A stretch of DNA of 64,000 nt, from NCBI GenBank assembly GCA_022453515.1, contig JAJNNY010000013.1, forward strand, positions 372,001-436,000. Reading direction: 5' to 3'. Shown here one piece after another: positions 1-12,800 of this stretch (the stretch's first letter is position 1; the number at the start of each line of letters is the position of its first letter). The DNA comes from Astrocystis sublimbata (lineage: Eukaryota; Ascomycota; Sordariomycetes; Xylariales; Xylariaceae). Position numbers and translations under genes: made by a program. The notes below the pieces were generated by a model, which was not told the origin of the DNA, searched no databases, and saw only the letters and a program-made list of their open reading frames with translations.

Positions 1-751
1 GGTGGAAGCATCGCAGCGGGCGCGGGGCGAAGGCCCGGGTGTGGAATCCTCGAACGACGGGTCGCATCAGCATCACCTTCTGCAGCGGGGATCGCATAGG
101 TCCGATCGTGTGGCCATTTGAGCCCGAGAGACGGGATACTTTTGGGGAGTCGTGGGACGTTGGGAGACCTCGATATGGCGGGTGGGTTGGCTCTGGAAAA
201 GAAAGAGCGATAGCGTAAACTGAGATGGATTAATTAAGCGTTAAGACCCCTCGGCCCTCAGGGTGTCAGGGTGTCAGGGTCAGGGTCGGTCGGTCCGGCC
301 AGCGTCGGCAACTTCCAAATGACGTGGGGTTATCGATAAGATAACACCCATCTGCTTCATGGAATGGTAGCCGACTCAATCTTTCTGTACATACCACATA
401 CCGTCCTGTTCTGAGTGCAAGAGGTGTTTGTTACACGATATCCGCAACATCGGACTTTGTTCAGTTCGAAACCAATCCCGCATCAAATCAAGCGCCGTGG
501 GAAGCGATGCAGCCCGGCACCTAGACCCTACATCAATCAATTGTCATAATGCCCAAAGCACCGTCAAGTTCAGATGTGGCTGTTGGAACAGCCGAGACTC
601 ATGCTCATGCTTCTGGTAACTACATTCTATCGCCGCAGCCGACCTGAGTATCGATGATTTGTCGCTGATCTGTCTCTGACCTACCGCTGCCAGACTTCGA
701 TGTGAACATATAGCAGCACCGCCCCTATCCCCATGCCACCGAGCGCGAAAC
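1..751. other. Upstream flank of the first gene
   Basis: No convincing gene is seen. The stretch probably holds the promoter and 5' leader of the PPR-like gene that starts at 752 and perhaps the end or promoter of a gene to the left. A short imperfect tandem repeat of a TCAGGGTG-like unit lies at about 258-293. Open frames on the minus strand here are shadows of the downstream coding region. Confidence 0.5.
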
Positions 752-3346
752 ATGCGATACCCTCTGACCACGACCGGTGCTGCGCTGGTGCAGTCGCAAG
801 CCGCATGGAGCCAGACCCTGTCCCGCGCAACCGACAAGCGATCCCGCCAGTTCCCGCGCTTCCGCCTCTCTCCGAATCGCGTCCTGGCACTGCGCCTGAG
901 GAGCAAGAACGATGAGCAGAAGTCGCGGTACCGAGGCCCTTTTCGCTTCCACGCCAGTGTGCGAAATGGGCGCCTCCCCATCGTCACTCTGCAGATGTTG
1001 CTGGCGAGGCAAGACCTGACCCTCGAGCCCGCCCCGGCCAGAGCCATGGCTGCTCGAACCGAGGCAGACTGGACCGACGGCTTCAACTCCTTGGCCGCCC
1101 GCGGCTGGACGAGGCGCCAGCTCGACCACTGGCAATGGATCCTATCCGGAGAGAATGGCGATGTTCGCGCCCAGCGCCTGGTCGCTACCGAAGGCCCTAC
1201 CCCTATCTTTCTGCTGATGCTCCTCCTCCGGAGCGATGAGACCTACCGCCAGCCCACGTCCTTGACCTCGCTGATCCGCCATACCACCGAAAAACACATG
1301 GTTTCAACAACTCGCACACCCACTACGCCTCTGAATTTAGGCACCATATTGTCGGCATCACAATTCATGATCCTAGTGCGCCGTCTTATATATCATGTCC
1401 AGAGGCTCCACTCCCCATCCATTGTCGCCGTTGCCCGTCTAGCCGCGGCCTACATAACCTCATTGCCAAACGATCCTCATCACAAGCACCAGAGAACCAC
1501 CTTCCGTGACCAGTGCACCGTCTTTAACACTGTGCTTTCGTGCTTGACCAGGCCTGCATCCCAGGAGCCCCTCATCAACATGGAATTCAATTGGAGAGCA
1601 CAAAGGGTTCTCTTAACCATGTCTGACGGCCTGAAACCCCCACTCGTTGTCAATAAAGCGAGCTATCAGGCCCTGCGCCGGGTGCTTATCGGAATGAAGA
1701 AGTCGGCCGAGGAGAGGGCCGTCGCTTTGCGCTATGCGAAGACGTCGCCGCCATACAGAAAAGATTTTGACGGAAGAGACTTGAAGCGTACCCCCTACGA
1801 TGACATGTCGCGGAGTGTTCGAGCCGCCGTTATGATGAGAGAAGGCGGCTATCCGAACGATCATTACGATCAAGCCTTGGGCGCCTTGGGTGGCGTGGGC
1901 CAAGGTGCCCCCACGATACAGACCCGCAGCCTTGCGCCCACGCAGTGGGCAGGTGAGAAAGAATTTCTGAATGTCTACTCAAATTGGGCTATGCATATCA
2001 GATCCACTCGCAACGCAGTAGAAGCATGGAGGGCCTTCAATAAGTTTGCGGAAAAGGCCGAGCTTCCACCCAACTTTCAAGTATACACCGAAATGTTTCT
2101 CAAATTGCAAGCGAGCCCGCTGAACACGGAGTCGAGCTCCGACCTGTTGCCTGGCGATGCAAGAGAAACTTTTCCTGTACATGATGCAAACTATAGCCAG
2201 TACGAACTAGCTCGACAAGCCCCTCCCACCTTGCCAGAACTGTATGCTGAAATGATGAGTCGCGGTATCAGACCAAGAGGCTTCGCTCTGCACAACCTTG
2301 TCAGAAATGCAAAGTCAGTCGAGCAGGGGTTGCAATATCTGCAAGACAGTGGCTTTCCCGAAAGTGTTGTCAAGTCTCTCGGTCCTTTCAGAGTGCCGTC
2401 TATCTCAGCACTTCGGCGATTACCGCTTCTGTGCTTCAGCAGCTATATTGAATTGCTCTGTAGGCTGCAGCCAAATCGTCGAGGTTGGGATATTATACCC
2501 AGCGACGAGCTTTGCTTCATAAACCACGCTATCAGGCTTGTCGATCTGAGGCTCACTCCCGACACAACGGAAGGCGCAACGTTTCGTCCGCCTTTCCATG
2601 TGATACTAAGAGCATTAGCACGCCCTCATATAGTCGTCAGAAATGGATCTGCGCAAGACAACAACCTAGAAGCTCTGACGCTTTTCATGCACACGTTGCA
2701 GACTGCTCGCAAAGGGCCAGGAGTCGATGCCGAGCTATTCCTCCTACTTTGCCGCATTATTGAAAAAACAGCCCATTCGAGACTTCGTTCGCAATATCCG
2801 GCGGAGCGCGCTAGTATGGTTCCTTTGCTACCGCATGCGCAGGACTTTATCGACAAAGTCACGTCTATCTTTTCCCAATTGACTAAACCAATTGTTGGGG
2901 AGTTGTCAGACTCACTGCCAATAGCTCAGTTCAAGTTCCCTTTGCGTCCACCTCATCTGCACGCATACATGCGCGCTCTTGCTTTCCTAGGAGCCATGGA
3001 TGAGATGAAGAACCTGATCCTCTGGATGATCGATAACTACAAATTTGTGAACGAGGAGGCTGGTCGCTTGCCCTATCGTGGACAAGACATGATTGCCAAG
3101 ATCTTTTGCGCCTTTCACGCCTTTGCTGAACCGACGCTAGACGATGAAGTACTGGACGAGCTCGATGGCCGAATGGACCGCCTCATCGCTGATGGAGGCG
3201 TATGGAGATGGCCAACGGAAGAAGAAACCGAAAAGTATATCCATTTAGATGCGGGTGGAGGGTCTGAAAGACTCCGGCACAGGATAATGGTTCATCTTCA
3301 GGGCTCTGTGGGCGATGAGGATCAGAAAGAAGCGGATCCATACTAG
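752..3346 (+). CDS. PPR-like, probably mitochondrial protein (864 aa)
   Basis: A single-exon gene of 864 residues. The N-terminus is basic, rich in Arg, Ser and Thr and poor in acidic residues over about 70 residues, as expected for a mitochondrial presequence. The body is helical with helix-turn-helix stretches resembling pentatricopeptide repeats, for example around residues 410-455 (NAVEAWRAFNKF, then NFQVYTEMFLKL) and 505-540 (LPELYAEMMSRGIRPR, a typical PPR helix). Large, poorly conserved PPR-like proteins of this type in ascomycetes usually act in mitochondrial RNA metabolism or translation; that role is inference here. The start at 752 is the first ATG of the long frame; a later Met is possible. 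No intron is needed. A specific family name cannot be given from the sequence alone. Confidence 0.75.
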   Translation: MRYPLTTTGAALVQSQAAWSQTLSRATDKRSRQFPRFRLSPNRVLALRLRSKNDEQKSRYRGPFRFHASVRNGRLPIVTLQMLLARQDLTLEPAPARAMAARTEADWTDGFNSLAARGWTRRQLDHWQWILSGENGDVRAQRLVATEGPTPIFLLMLLLRSDETYRQPTSLTSLIRHTTEKHMVSTTRTPTTPLNLGTILSASQFMILVRRLIYHVQRLHSPSIVAVARLAAAYITSLPNDPHHKHQRTTFRDQCTVFNTVLSCLTRPASQEPLINMEFNWRAQRVLLTMSDGLKPPLVVNKASYQALRRVLIGMKKSAEERAVALRYAKTSPPYRKDFDGRDLKRTPYDDMSRSVRAAVMMREGGYPNDHYDQALGALGGVGQGAPTIQTRSLAPTQWAGEKEFLNVYSNWAMHIRSTRNAVEAWRAFNKFAEKAELPPNFQVYTEMFLKLQASPLNTESSSDLLPGDARETFPVHDANYSQYELARQAPPTLPELYAEMMSRGIRPRGFALHNLVRNAKSVEQGLQYLQDSGFPESVVKSLGPFRVPSISALRRLPLLCFSSYIELLCRLQPNRRGWDIIPSDELCFINHAIRLVDLRLTPDTTEGATFRPPFHVILRALARPHIVVRNGSAQDNNLEALTLFMHTLQTARKGPGVDAELFLLLCRIIEKTAHSRLRSQYPAERASMVPLLPHAQDFIDKVTSIFSQLTKPIVGELSDSLPIAQFKFPLRPPHLHAYMRALAFLGAMDEMKNLILWMIDNYKFVNEEAGRLPYRGQDMIAKIFCAFHAFAEPTLDDEVLDELDGRMDRLIADGGVWRWPTEEETEKYIHLDAGGGSERLRHRIMVHLQGSVGDEDQKEADPY

Positions 3347-5525
3347 CCCCCCCGCAAGGTCTTCTAAACGCGACCTGGACGAATGCTCGAGAGTTCGTAC
3401 CTTCCTAACATCTACGCCACTTTCAACCGTGAAAGAACGATCGATTACCGGCTCTAAATCATTCGATAAATATCGAAAATGAGAGCAAAGCTTGAGGAAT
3501 ACAATGTTGCGTTAAGTAGGTAACTGCCAACACAGCTTTTAGCATTATATGTTTCCCAAATTCTCCAGCATTCGGTTAAGAGAACTATGCAGAATCTAGT
3601 ACGGTAGCTTCTGCTTAGGCTTTTAAGTCTGTATATATTTACTATTAAAGTACAGGATAAAGGAAAATGAAGATACCCCCAGATTTAGACTCAAACATTC
3701 ATCTATTTGTCTACGCCAATTTGACATGCGGCTGGTGTGCATCACAACGAATGGTTTACTCACCTCCCGTGCCTAGAGACTATGATACTGCAGACTCTCT
3801 AGATGGTACACTCAAAATCGCCAGCGCTTGCTTGTTGGGTCAGCAGGCTACACAGATGTGATTGTGTCGAGACTTCGAACAGAGGTCTGAAGAATACCTA
3901 GGTACTTACTTACAAGGTGAACGGGCCCTCGCCGAAATAACCTGGGTAGGGGCACTTTCACCAACTTAGACCGCAGGAGATATCAGACTCATCGCACTCC
4001 GTTTATATTATCGGTCGTCTGTTTTCGCCCCAAGGATTATCTATCTAGTGACACCCCTTTGTCTATTACTGTTCATTTTCCCGCCTGTTCCTGTGTTTCG
4101 GCAGCGGCGCCCTCAGCTCCTTCTGATGTGGTTGAAGCAGTGGTAGTGGTAGGAGCGGGAGAAAAGGCAGGTGCAGCAGTGCTGGTGTTATTGGTAATAG
4201 CAGCAGGAGCCTCTTGCTCCATGATGATGAGGTTGCAGACAGACGATAGCAGAAGCATAATCCGGGTGTCGTTGACACTTTTCCTGGCCGACACGGGTTT
4301 TGGCGCCAGTCAGAGCTATTATGGGGGGAAGCTTGGGCAGAAAAGCCCCTCGGAAGTTTCTTTCGGGGATCGTCAACTGGAGCTGCTCTGCGCAAGCTCC
4401 CGCTCCCGACTCCGCTCCTGCTTCCATGTTTGCGCCAACAAGGCTTCCTTTATTCTTTTCAGATGAGTGCGTGAGAAAATAAGTCGCCACGACTCTAGCA
4501 TAACACGAGTTGATGACCAGCGGAACCAGATTCCTGGGAAATTCCCCGTCGTGCTGCGTTGTCTTGCCTCGTCTTGTCGTCTCCTGTACTCACAACATCC
4601 ATTGCGCCGCCTGGGAAAGTTTCATCGCGTGCTCATATCCGAAAGGTTCGCATATGCCGTGCCGCGCTGTCTTGGTTGCGAACACCATCATGGCAGAATG
4701 GCGTTCAGATGTCAATGCTCCCCGTGCTGACCCAGGGGAAGGCTTATTGTGGCCATTTTTAGATATGAGCTTCGTGGGCTAGAGAACATATTTTTACTTG
4801 CTCCTAGCGCCAAAAAGAAAGACAAAAGATTTAAATCGTCAAAAAAAAAATTAAAATCAACTACGTGAAGCAGTGAACCGCTGAAGAGGTTGTTGAGCGT
4901 GAAGACCCCTAAGAGGCGGCTCAGCAGGAAGGGGCTCAGGTGGGCTCACGACAAGTAATTCCCAACCTTTGCAAGTGTCCCCCTTCACCCACAATACTGC
5001 TTCCCTTCTCGGTCATTGGAACACGTATCCTAAATGTCAAGTAATGTGGGAAACACTGTCATGTAGAGGCTTATACCGACGTCCGGACTAGAAAGTGATG
5101 AGGTGCGAAGGGTAATCAAATTCAAACAGAATGCTACCTCACTAACTCTCTAATATGCATAGAAGCTCTTTGTACCTTTTCTAGGCAGAAGGCTTCTCTC
5201 ACACTCTAACTCTTTCCAAGAAGAGAAAGGTCTCAGTCCGCATATGCAAGTCTCCCCCTCGGAAAGAGACCGAATCTGTGTCTCGAGCGTTCCTCCAAAA
5301 AAAAACGAAAAAGAAAAGAGCCCACCCTGAAGCCTGAAGAAGCCTTTTCATCCGGCCTGCACGCTTTATTTTGAGTGGCGCCGATACTTCGACAAACTCG
5401 CAAAGTCCCTTGATGTGTGGGTCATACTGAGCGGCGAGGAAGGAATCACCTCGGAACCCCCAGAAGAGGAGGATAGCATTGTGTTTACCACGGCCACCTA
5501 ACGCCTATAAAGAACCGGGGTTCGT
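3347..5525. other. Gene-poor intergenic stretch
   Basis: No supportable gene. Short frames at 4059-4466 (+) and 4073-4294 (-) are low-complexity Ala/Ser/Thr/Glu-rich sequence without recognisable motifs. Several A-runs (about 4842-4851 and 5298-5306) and AT-rich segments occur. The right part may contain the degraded 3' flank of the pseudogene at 5526-6148. Confidence 0.5.
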
Positions 5526-6148
5526 CTATAGATACAAAATTACTTGTTTTACTCGGGTTTCGACTGAACCGATAGACTCTAGCTCCCGCCAACGGTACAG
5601 TATGGCGTCGGTTACTATTAGGTAAACCAAGAGGGCGGCGAAGCAGGTAGTATAACCAAAGACGGCCAGGAAAACAACAACGCCCCCCCAGAAAAAGAAT
5701 CCCCCAGCTCCGGTTCATCCCCCAGCTACGGTTCATAGATAGAAGCGGATGGGCTGGGCGCCCCAGAGGTGTCCTGAGCGCCGGCCTGGGAGCCTGTGTC
5801 TTGCATCTCAACATTAGAGGTCTCGAGAGTGAGCGTCCCGGGTTGGGACCTCGGCCGTCTATTGGGGTTTCTCCAGGGAATTTTAGGGTCGTGCCTCATG
5901 TCTTGGACATGGAGGTTGAGCGCTTCCTGATTGGCATATGCTTCTGGCCAATGTGCGCCTCACACAGGTAGTAGATATGGCTGACGGGCTGGTGTCAAAC
6001 TATTGGAATATCCGTCTAGAGCCGGAGTTCCAGCAGCTGATGTTTCATGCCGCGACGGGTAATGTGAGAGCAGACGCCATTCATGCTCGTCGGGAGGGCA
6101 TCGTTGCCAGATAGCCATGGACGAGTGCGTGTCCTCCCAATGTCTCAT
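5526..6148 (-). pseudogene. Decayed membrane-protein gene remnant
   Basis: Read on the minus strand, one frame stays meaningful from about 6148 to about 5690 but is broken by an in-frame TGA at 5960-5962 and a TAG at 5726-5728. Just after the second stop there is a run of seven G (5683-5689), beyond which sense continues in a different frame to a TAG at 5526-5528. That last segment encodes a hydrophobic helix (AVFGYTTCFAALLVYLIV) followed by a basic/acidic tail, like the membrane-anchored C-terminus of a larger protein. I do not recognise the family. The coherent composition across both breaks argues for a once-functional gene. The stops could come from C-to-T changes of the RIP type, since the window encodes DIM-2, but that is inference. 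Confidence 0.45.
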
Positions 6149-9100
6149 TCAGAAGACTGTTCGCCAGATCTGCCTCCTTATAGCAACTGCCGATACAACA
6201 GAAAGCCTTAATGATACCCCGATGACACCTCAATACAATGTTCTGTGATTCGGTGCAATGGTGTTATATCGGGTGGCCTTTGGCAAGGGTCCGTGGAACT
6301 GAGAAGTTGCGAATTTGATATCAAGTGTAGAGGAGTTTGAAAAGAGCGTAAAGGGGGGAGGGGGGGGAAGGGGGGATATTTGTAATAATCGACTGAACTA
6401 AGTATCTTGTATCAGAGAAGCAAACGATCAAGGAAATATCAATCTGGTCTCGAGCAAAGTCGATGTATCAGCATGCGAAGGGACCTCATGCAAGCCGGCT
6501 TTGTTTCACTTGCACAACATCAACCCCCCGGCGGTGTAATACTGTATACTTGTCTCCCAGTGATGCTCGCTCTTGTCGCCGAGTGGACGCCAGAGAAGTC
6601 GCTGAACTACCGGATTCTATGATAGAAGCGACTATCCGCGTGTAATCAGCCAATTGGAAGCGATGGCTTCTCGTTATCGCATCTTCGCCGTTTCACTTGG
6701 CTCGCTACGACCTCTTTATTAGTCTGGTCTGTGCTACGTCTGCTAAACTTGAAGGCGTAAATAATGACGTCGGTAAGCTGCCTGATCCCGTAGCATCCGT
6801 TGGAGAGGGCGGTGAATTGTACCACAGCTTTATTGAGACTTCAAGGATCATGAGTAATGTGGTAGCTTGTATAGTTCACAGCGAGTGTGTTGACAATGCA
6901 AGTGGCATGAATACTTGATATGGAACAGTCTGAGAAAATGCGAATTTGGAGCTGTAATTGTGGTAGTTACCTAATACTAGGTAGGTAGACTTCAGTCGCC
7001 TTATACCATGTTGACGACCAGAGACGAAATTGGTAGTAGAGAAATACCTTCTCTAGCAGTATTTGTTACACCATGATCCACGTTGGAGGCCATTGGGTTT
7101 ATTGCCATCCCCCCCACTTGTGTAACTGTTGCCGCCCTTACCCGTACGCATCGCCGATAACAGCATCTCATACATGTATATATGTCAACATATACATACA
7201 TTGACGGGTTTGATTTGAACCATGACTACATAGGCTAGGTAGCTAGCCGAACACGTCTTCTATGATGATCCATGCTTCCGAATTCGCGACAGTGATAAAT
7301 AACGTGAAAAACGGGAGCACAAACGGTGAGAATTGGCCGATAAGCAAAAGACATTCATCGAGAGCTTGGATGACTTACTGCGAGACTGAATGATTCAATC
7401 TCAAAACAGTAAGCTTGTTGCAATGATTACTAACAGCATCTAGGTGACTTGCTATCGAGATTCCTCTTGCCACTTGCCAAATGAGGGGGATGCAGACATC
7501 CGTCAACACCATGTACGATGTTGCGCTAAGGACCAAGGTCCACTGTACAAATAGATATGAGAGAGGCTGCTAAGCTATACTTCAATCGCTCCTTGGGGAA
7601 CATCTGCTTTCGTGGTCCAAAGAGCGGACCTACTCTGTTTGGTGACATGCAAGCAAAAGGAGAATATGCTGCTAGCCGGTTTGTCTTTTCCTACTGCCCA
7701 GGTCCAAGGTAATAAGATGCTGCTGCGTTGTACACACCGCCATAAATGGGGGTATCTATCGAGTGTGAGCACTGTTTGAAGAAGCTTAGTTAATTCTCTG
7801 ATATGATAGTTTTACCTAGGTCATGGTCATTCGATTCTCGTCGCGGAGCCTATGCATCGCATTGTCAATGTGACAACGACGGCATCTTTATGCTCGCCAG
7901 GAAAATCATCCATTGCATGTGCAGTCTAGTATCGGTTCAATTTGATTTGAGCTGTAAAATGATTGCATGTACATTGTTGCTCGTAAGTACCATCGCTTGT
8001 TATAACACCTGGAAATACGAGGACGATGAGCACCCAATTATATACCTTTATACCTCTGGAAAAATGAGGGGGGTTTTCAAATCGGATAACTGTCATGCCT
8101 GTGTCTGCATATATAAATCTTTAGATACATAGGTATTCAACTATATTAAATACTCATTTTTGACTCTTCAGTATGACTGAAGCATGCCTGGATTAAGTAT
8201 TATGACCATTCACTCTCGTCCAAGTGAAGTGGTAAGCGTCGAAAGTATCAATTCGATACTTACCAAGGACAAGAAGCTGGATATTCGCTGCATGCCTTTC
8301 TTGCTGCTTCCAGACCACCCCTCTTTGTCTCTTGTTTCTTTTCTGTCCCCTTGTTCTCTTTGGCGCATGACAACAAGTCTACCGCGAGGGACCTTCCATA
8401 AGCTGGCTTTCCCTGCCGGGGCCAAAAACGTTAACGCTTTGGAGAGAGAGTCAGGCGAATTAAAATTTAGTGATTGATGCTTGCTGCAATCTGAGCTAAT
8501 GGCAGCAAATGCTGGTTTTTGAGCATGCAAGTGCTGTTTTAACAGCTTGTGCTTGCAACACATTTCTCAGACACCGGCGCTGACTAAGTGGAGCGAGTCG
8601 CCAGCTTACTTGCATGTATACACAGCTTGAAACAGGAGGAGACCGATTAATTGATATAAGGCATCGTTGAATATGAACTTAGGTTTATTGTCAATATTGC
8701 GATAGAATCACAATCGCAGGTCTTTATGAAGATAGGTACCATGCCATGGTGGCACTATGCCTTACCTATGGCTCAGCCTCAGGGTCTTGCCTTTCTTTCA
8801 TCATGAGGTTGGTTGTTATATCAAACATTAAGTAGGCAGTCACGCACACGTATGGACGGGTAGCCAAATACCTTGGTCTTGGAAGTAAGGAAATACAACC
8901 AACCTTAGGAAGGTAAGTCACGTACCTACTGAGTTTAGAACTGCTTCCTTCCCAGGTATGTTCCTAGCCTAGATCTTGGTGCCTACCTAACTACGGCAAG
9001 AACAGCACATTCCCACGTTCATCGAAGCAAGCGGCACTTCGACTTTCAAACCTTCCTTACTTATACCTACTTTAGGTATTTACACGTAATTGGCCACGAT

Positions 9101-9887
9101 TCCGCGTGCCTTCCTACCTGGTACTGTGTCCTAAAAGGGGCAGTGGACCTGGGGCTAGTCTATCTTCGGCTGTATGCCGCATCCAGTATTCCCCACTGAC
9201 ACGAGTTGACGCCCTTAATTGGCTTTGTTACCAACGCCATTCCAACTAGGCCCTGTCCAATGGTCCCTTTTTTTTTTTGCCTTTTCTTTTTGAATCAAGA
9301 CGTGACGGCACGAGTATTGGACAGTCGTCTACTCGCCCATCTCGACAACTGCCAGAAACTGATACCAATCTGCGTGTGACCGGCTTGTGCCGAAAGTGTA
9401 TCTCACATGCTTGCATGCCTGAATAAGATCACTTTCATATTATCAGACGGAATCGCATGACATATTCCACACCCACACTGCAGCGTGGGACGAACCGCTG
9501 ACTGCAACCTACCTATCTGCCTATTTGGGGATGCCCTGCCATGGTGTCAGTGCACAATTCTAGAGGTTCGTGATCCATTAACGCCTTGGACCGTACCACG
9601 ATTTTGGAGATAGCAAAACTGGCCCCAAAATACTTGGTGATTATTGCATCCATCATCATTTCAGATGGAAACCCATACTAACATATGCTGATAGCATCAT
9701 ATCTTTTATCAGTCGCACCGGTACATTTATCTCAGTCAAATTTAGAAAAGACTTTTGAGTTGTACATTAGAGCACAATCATACCCGTCGTCGTCTACATA
9801 GGACACCAATACAAACGCCGCCACAAACGCCTCATACTTCACCTAGGATGCTCTTCACTTCATGCCACAGGAAAGGCTCCGATCAAG
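6149..9887. other. Long gene-poor stretch upstream of the dim-2 gene
   Basis: No gene can be supported over 3.7 kb. Visible features are a G-rich tract at 6353-6375 (runs of 6, 8 and 6 G), several copies of a TAGGTAGG/CCTACCTA type motif (around 6978, 8934 and 8983) and short unconvincing frames. The right end carries the promoter of the methyltransferase gene at 9888. Confidence 0.5.
6353..6375 (+). repeat. G-rich tract
   Basis: Runs of six, eight and six G separated by A and AA. The middle run can supply two G-tracts, so four tracts are available for a G-quadruplex on the plus strand. No gene lies near. Confidence 0.7.
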
Positions 9888-12800
9888 ATGCATCCAGAGT
9901 TACCCAACTCTCCGTCTTTTCAGTTGATAAATCAAGGAGATTCCGCTTACTATAAAACGGAACCACCCCTTGAGTCGCTATCAAGCGCGCAAGCAATAGC
10001 AGCGCAGCTGCTATTGCCCAATGTCGCCTCGGAAGCTGCTTTTCAGACCGAAGATGACTGCACGCTACAGACCGAAGATAATATAGGAAATGTGGTTGTT
10101 GAGTTGCCTGCATCAACTCTAACACAACCGGCCTCTCACTTTGAAGGCTTCGTCGCCCCGGCCCAGGAGCAGAGGGAAAGGCATGCCATCAATGCGCTTC
10201 TTGAAACTTTGGAAGCGGACGGCAATGACCGTGACTATATCGAATTGGAATTGGATCAGTTTTCGATATACATCGATAATAAGACCTTTCCTAACGAGCT
10301 CCGGCCACTTCAGCACTTGGTGGCACGAACCGTTACCTGCATGTATTTTGACGGTGTCCTGCAGCATGGGGAAACTAGGTTCTACCTTCGCAAGGTTCCC
10401 TTCAACAGGCTACCCGTCGGCAACTATGGCGATGATAACCATACTGTTGACGGCCATATCTGGATCCTGTCAAGACTCAACGAACAGCTAGGCAGAGAGA
10501 TCTACTATAAGTTGCGATTGCCTGCGCCCGAGTACCGAAGATTTTACACTCCGTTTCTGTGGATCGCGGACTTTGCCAAACATGTCATTGACTATTGCGA
10601 ATGTCGTCACGACAAGAAGCAGCGCGTTTTGCTCCGCGATTTTGAATATCGATTCAACGATTGGATGACGTCTGTGCATCGAGATTCAGTGGTCTTCAGA
10701 AGGTGGCACCTTGCCGCCCACAGCACAGACTTTCGACGACATCTTGTCGCAAATATGGATTATATTTTCGAACAAGCGAACGGACTAGACCCCCAAATCA
10801 CATCTTGGCATCAGGTCTGGAGAGAGATCAAAACACTTGATCATTACCTACCGAACCTAGGTCGGTCTCTTCCACATCACAGAGAAGTGTCGCCCAAGAC
10901 CCGTAGGGACAACGCAGTGCCGAAGACCATCGTTACACCGTATGTCCATAACCTATTCTCTCATATGGTATTTGGCGAGCACTTGAAACCAACAGAAGCC
11001 GACGTGTCCGTGGAGATGAGGCAGAACAAGTTCATCAAGAATACACAATTGATGCACACACAGCCCGCTAGCTTCTGCAGCACACGCCACCGCTCGCTGG
11101 ATCGGTCTGCTTTGGTAGCAAGCATCGAGCCAGGCGATGTTATTTCTACGCTACCTGATGACGATGCCACAACCGATACAAGATGGAAACGTGGGCAGTC
11201 TTCACACCATCAAGGAGATTACCACTGGTTTGCACTTGTCCAGAAGGTCTACGAACGGCCGTATGGCAAGCGATCATTTGACGTCTTATGGTTGTATCAG
11301 CCGATTGACACACCCTGTTCAGTAATGAAATATCCGTGGACCAATGAACTGTTTCTTTCGGATAATTGCACGTGTCACCCGAGTATTGGCAAGGTTCAAG
11401 GACACGAGGTTCTGTCTATTCATGAAGTAGAATGGTTTGGCAGTCCTTCAACAACAGCAGAGTTTTTCGTGCGGCAGACGTATGTAGCAAGCGAATGCAG
11501 ATTCACTTCACTCCGCAAAGAACATTTCGTCTGCGGCGACGAAAATGTGTTTTCATATGAACCTGATCCCTTGAACCGGTACCGCGTCGGCGATGCTGTC
11601 TTGGTAGAAAGCAAGAAGATGCACTTAGAGACCTTCATGATAGAGGCTTTCTTCGAGGAACAAGGAAAGCGGTATACCCGACTACGACGGCTTCGCCGAA
11701 GGAAGGATGTCGATAAGGAAGCCTCTTCAGCGCCTGCAAACGAACTCGTGTACTCACAACAATTAGTCAAGATCAATGCTAGGAAGATTGACCGACGATG
11801 CCTGTGAGTAGACCTCTGCAATATTTTGCTGGGAGGAGCGAAGGGGATGCTTCGTCGCCTCTACACTCTGACGCTCCATTGCGATCTAGATAGCGGGTAC
11901 TAATCGTCAATTAGTGTTCGGGCTTTCTACGCGCACGAGGAAATCCCACCGCCTTATAACCAAAATGGGAATGGAGATGCGTTCTTCATCACACACTATC
12001 AGGAGACTGACGCCGACGGCGTTAGCAAGTATCGCCCATTGGAGAGCACAGACCTCGAATCGCTTCGCCAGGGTTTCGACCCGTCGCACACCAAATCCAA
12101 AAAGCTTCGAGGTCTGGACCTCTTTTGTGGCGGTGGTAACCTAGGTCGGGGGATCGAAGAAGGGGGCGCAGTTGAAATGAGATATTGCAATGACATATGG
12201 AATGGAGCTATACACTCCTATATGGCCAATACTGACCCAGCCCTCTGCACACCCTACTTAGGCTCGATCGATGACCTGCTGGATTCTGCCTTGCGAGGAG
12301 ACCCGAGTGTGCCCGCGCCTGGAGATGTCGATTTCATTGCTGCTGGGTCTCCTTGTCCCGGATTTTCAACATTGACTGCCGACAAAACAACCGTCGACCA
12401 GCGCAAGAGTACGTCTTCAATCCTCGACTTTCCAAGTGTCTTTGCAATCTCTTGCTTCTCTAGCAGCAAAGTCTTATGGAAAATAACTAACTGCTAGATG
12501 ATAACAGATCAGTCCCTTGTTTCGTCATTTGCCTCATTCGTGGACTTGTTTCGTCCACTCTATGGTGTACTCGAAAATGTGCCAACCATGGTGAACACCA
12601 GGAGCGTCCGCGATTCTTGTGTGTTCTCACAGCTAGTATGTGCCCTTGTCGGTCTGGGCTACCAAGTGCAGATTCTTTTCTTAGATGCATGGGCGTTCGG
12701 GGCTGCTCAGAAACGAACCCGAGTATTCCTAGCCTTCACAGCCCCAGGGCTTCGATCACCAAAAATGCCAAAAGCGTCACACTCCCATCCTGATACTATC

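Noticed and set aside
544..1135. Minus-strand frames of 180 and 136 codons over the start of the PPR-like gene
   Set aside because: They lie antisense to a strong 864-codon gene with no recognised motif; shadows of its codon use.
4059..4490. Overlapping frames on both strands (up to 135 codons)
   Set aside because: Low-complexity Ala/Ser/Thr/Val sequence on both strands, no domain, no splice partners.
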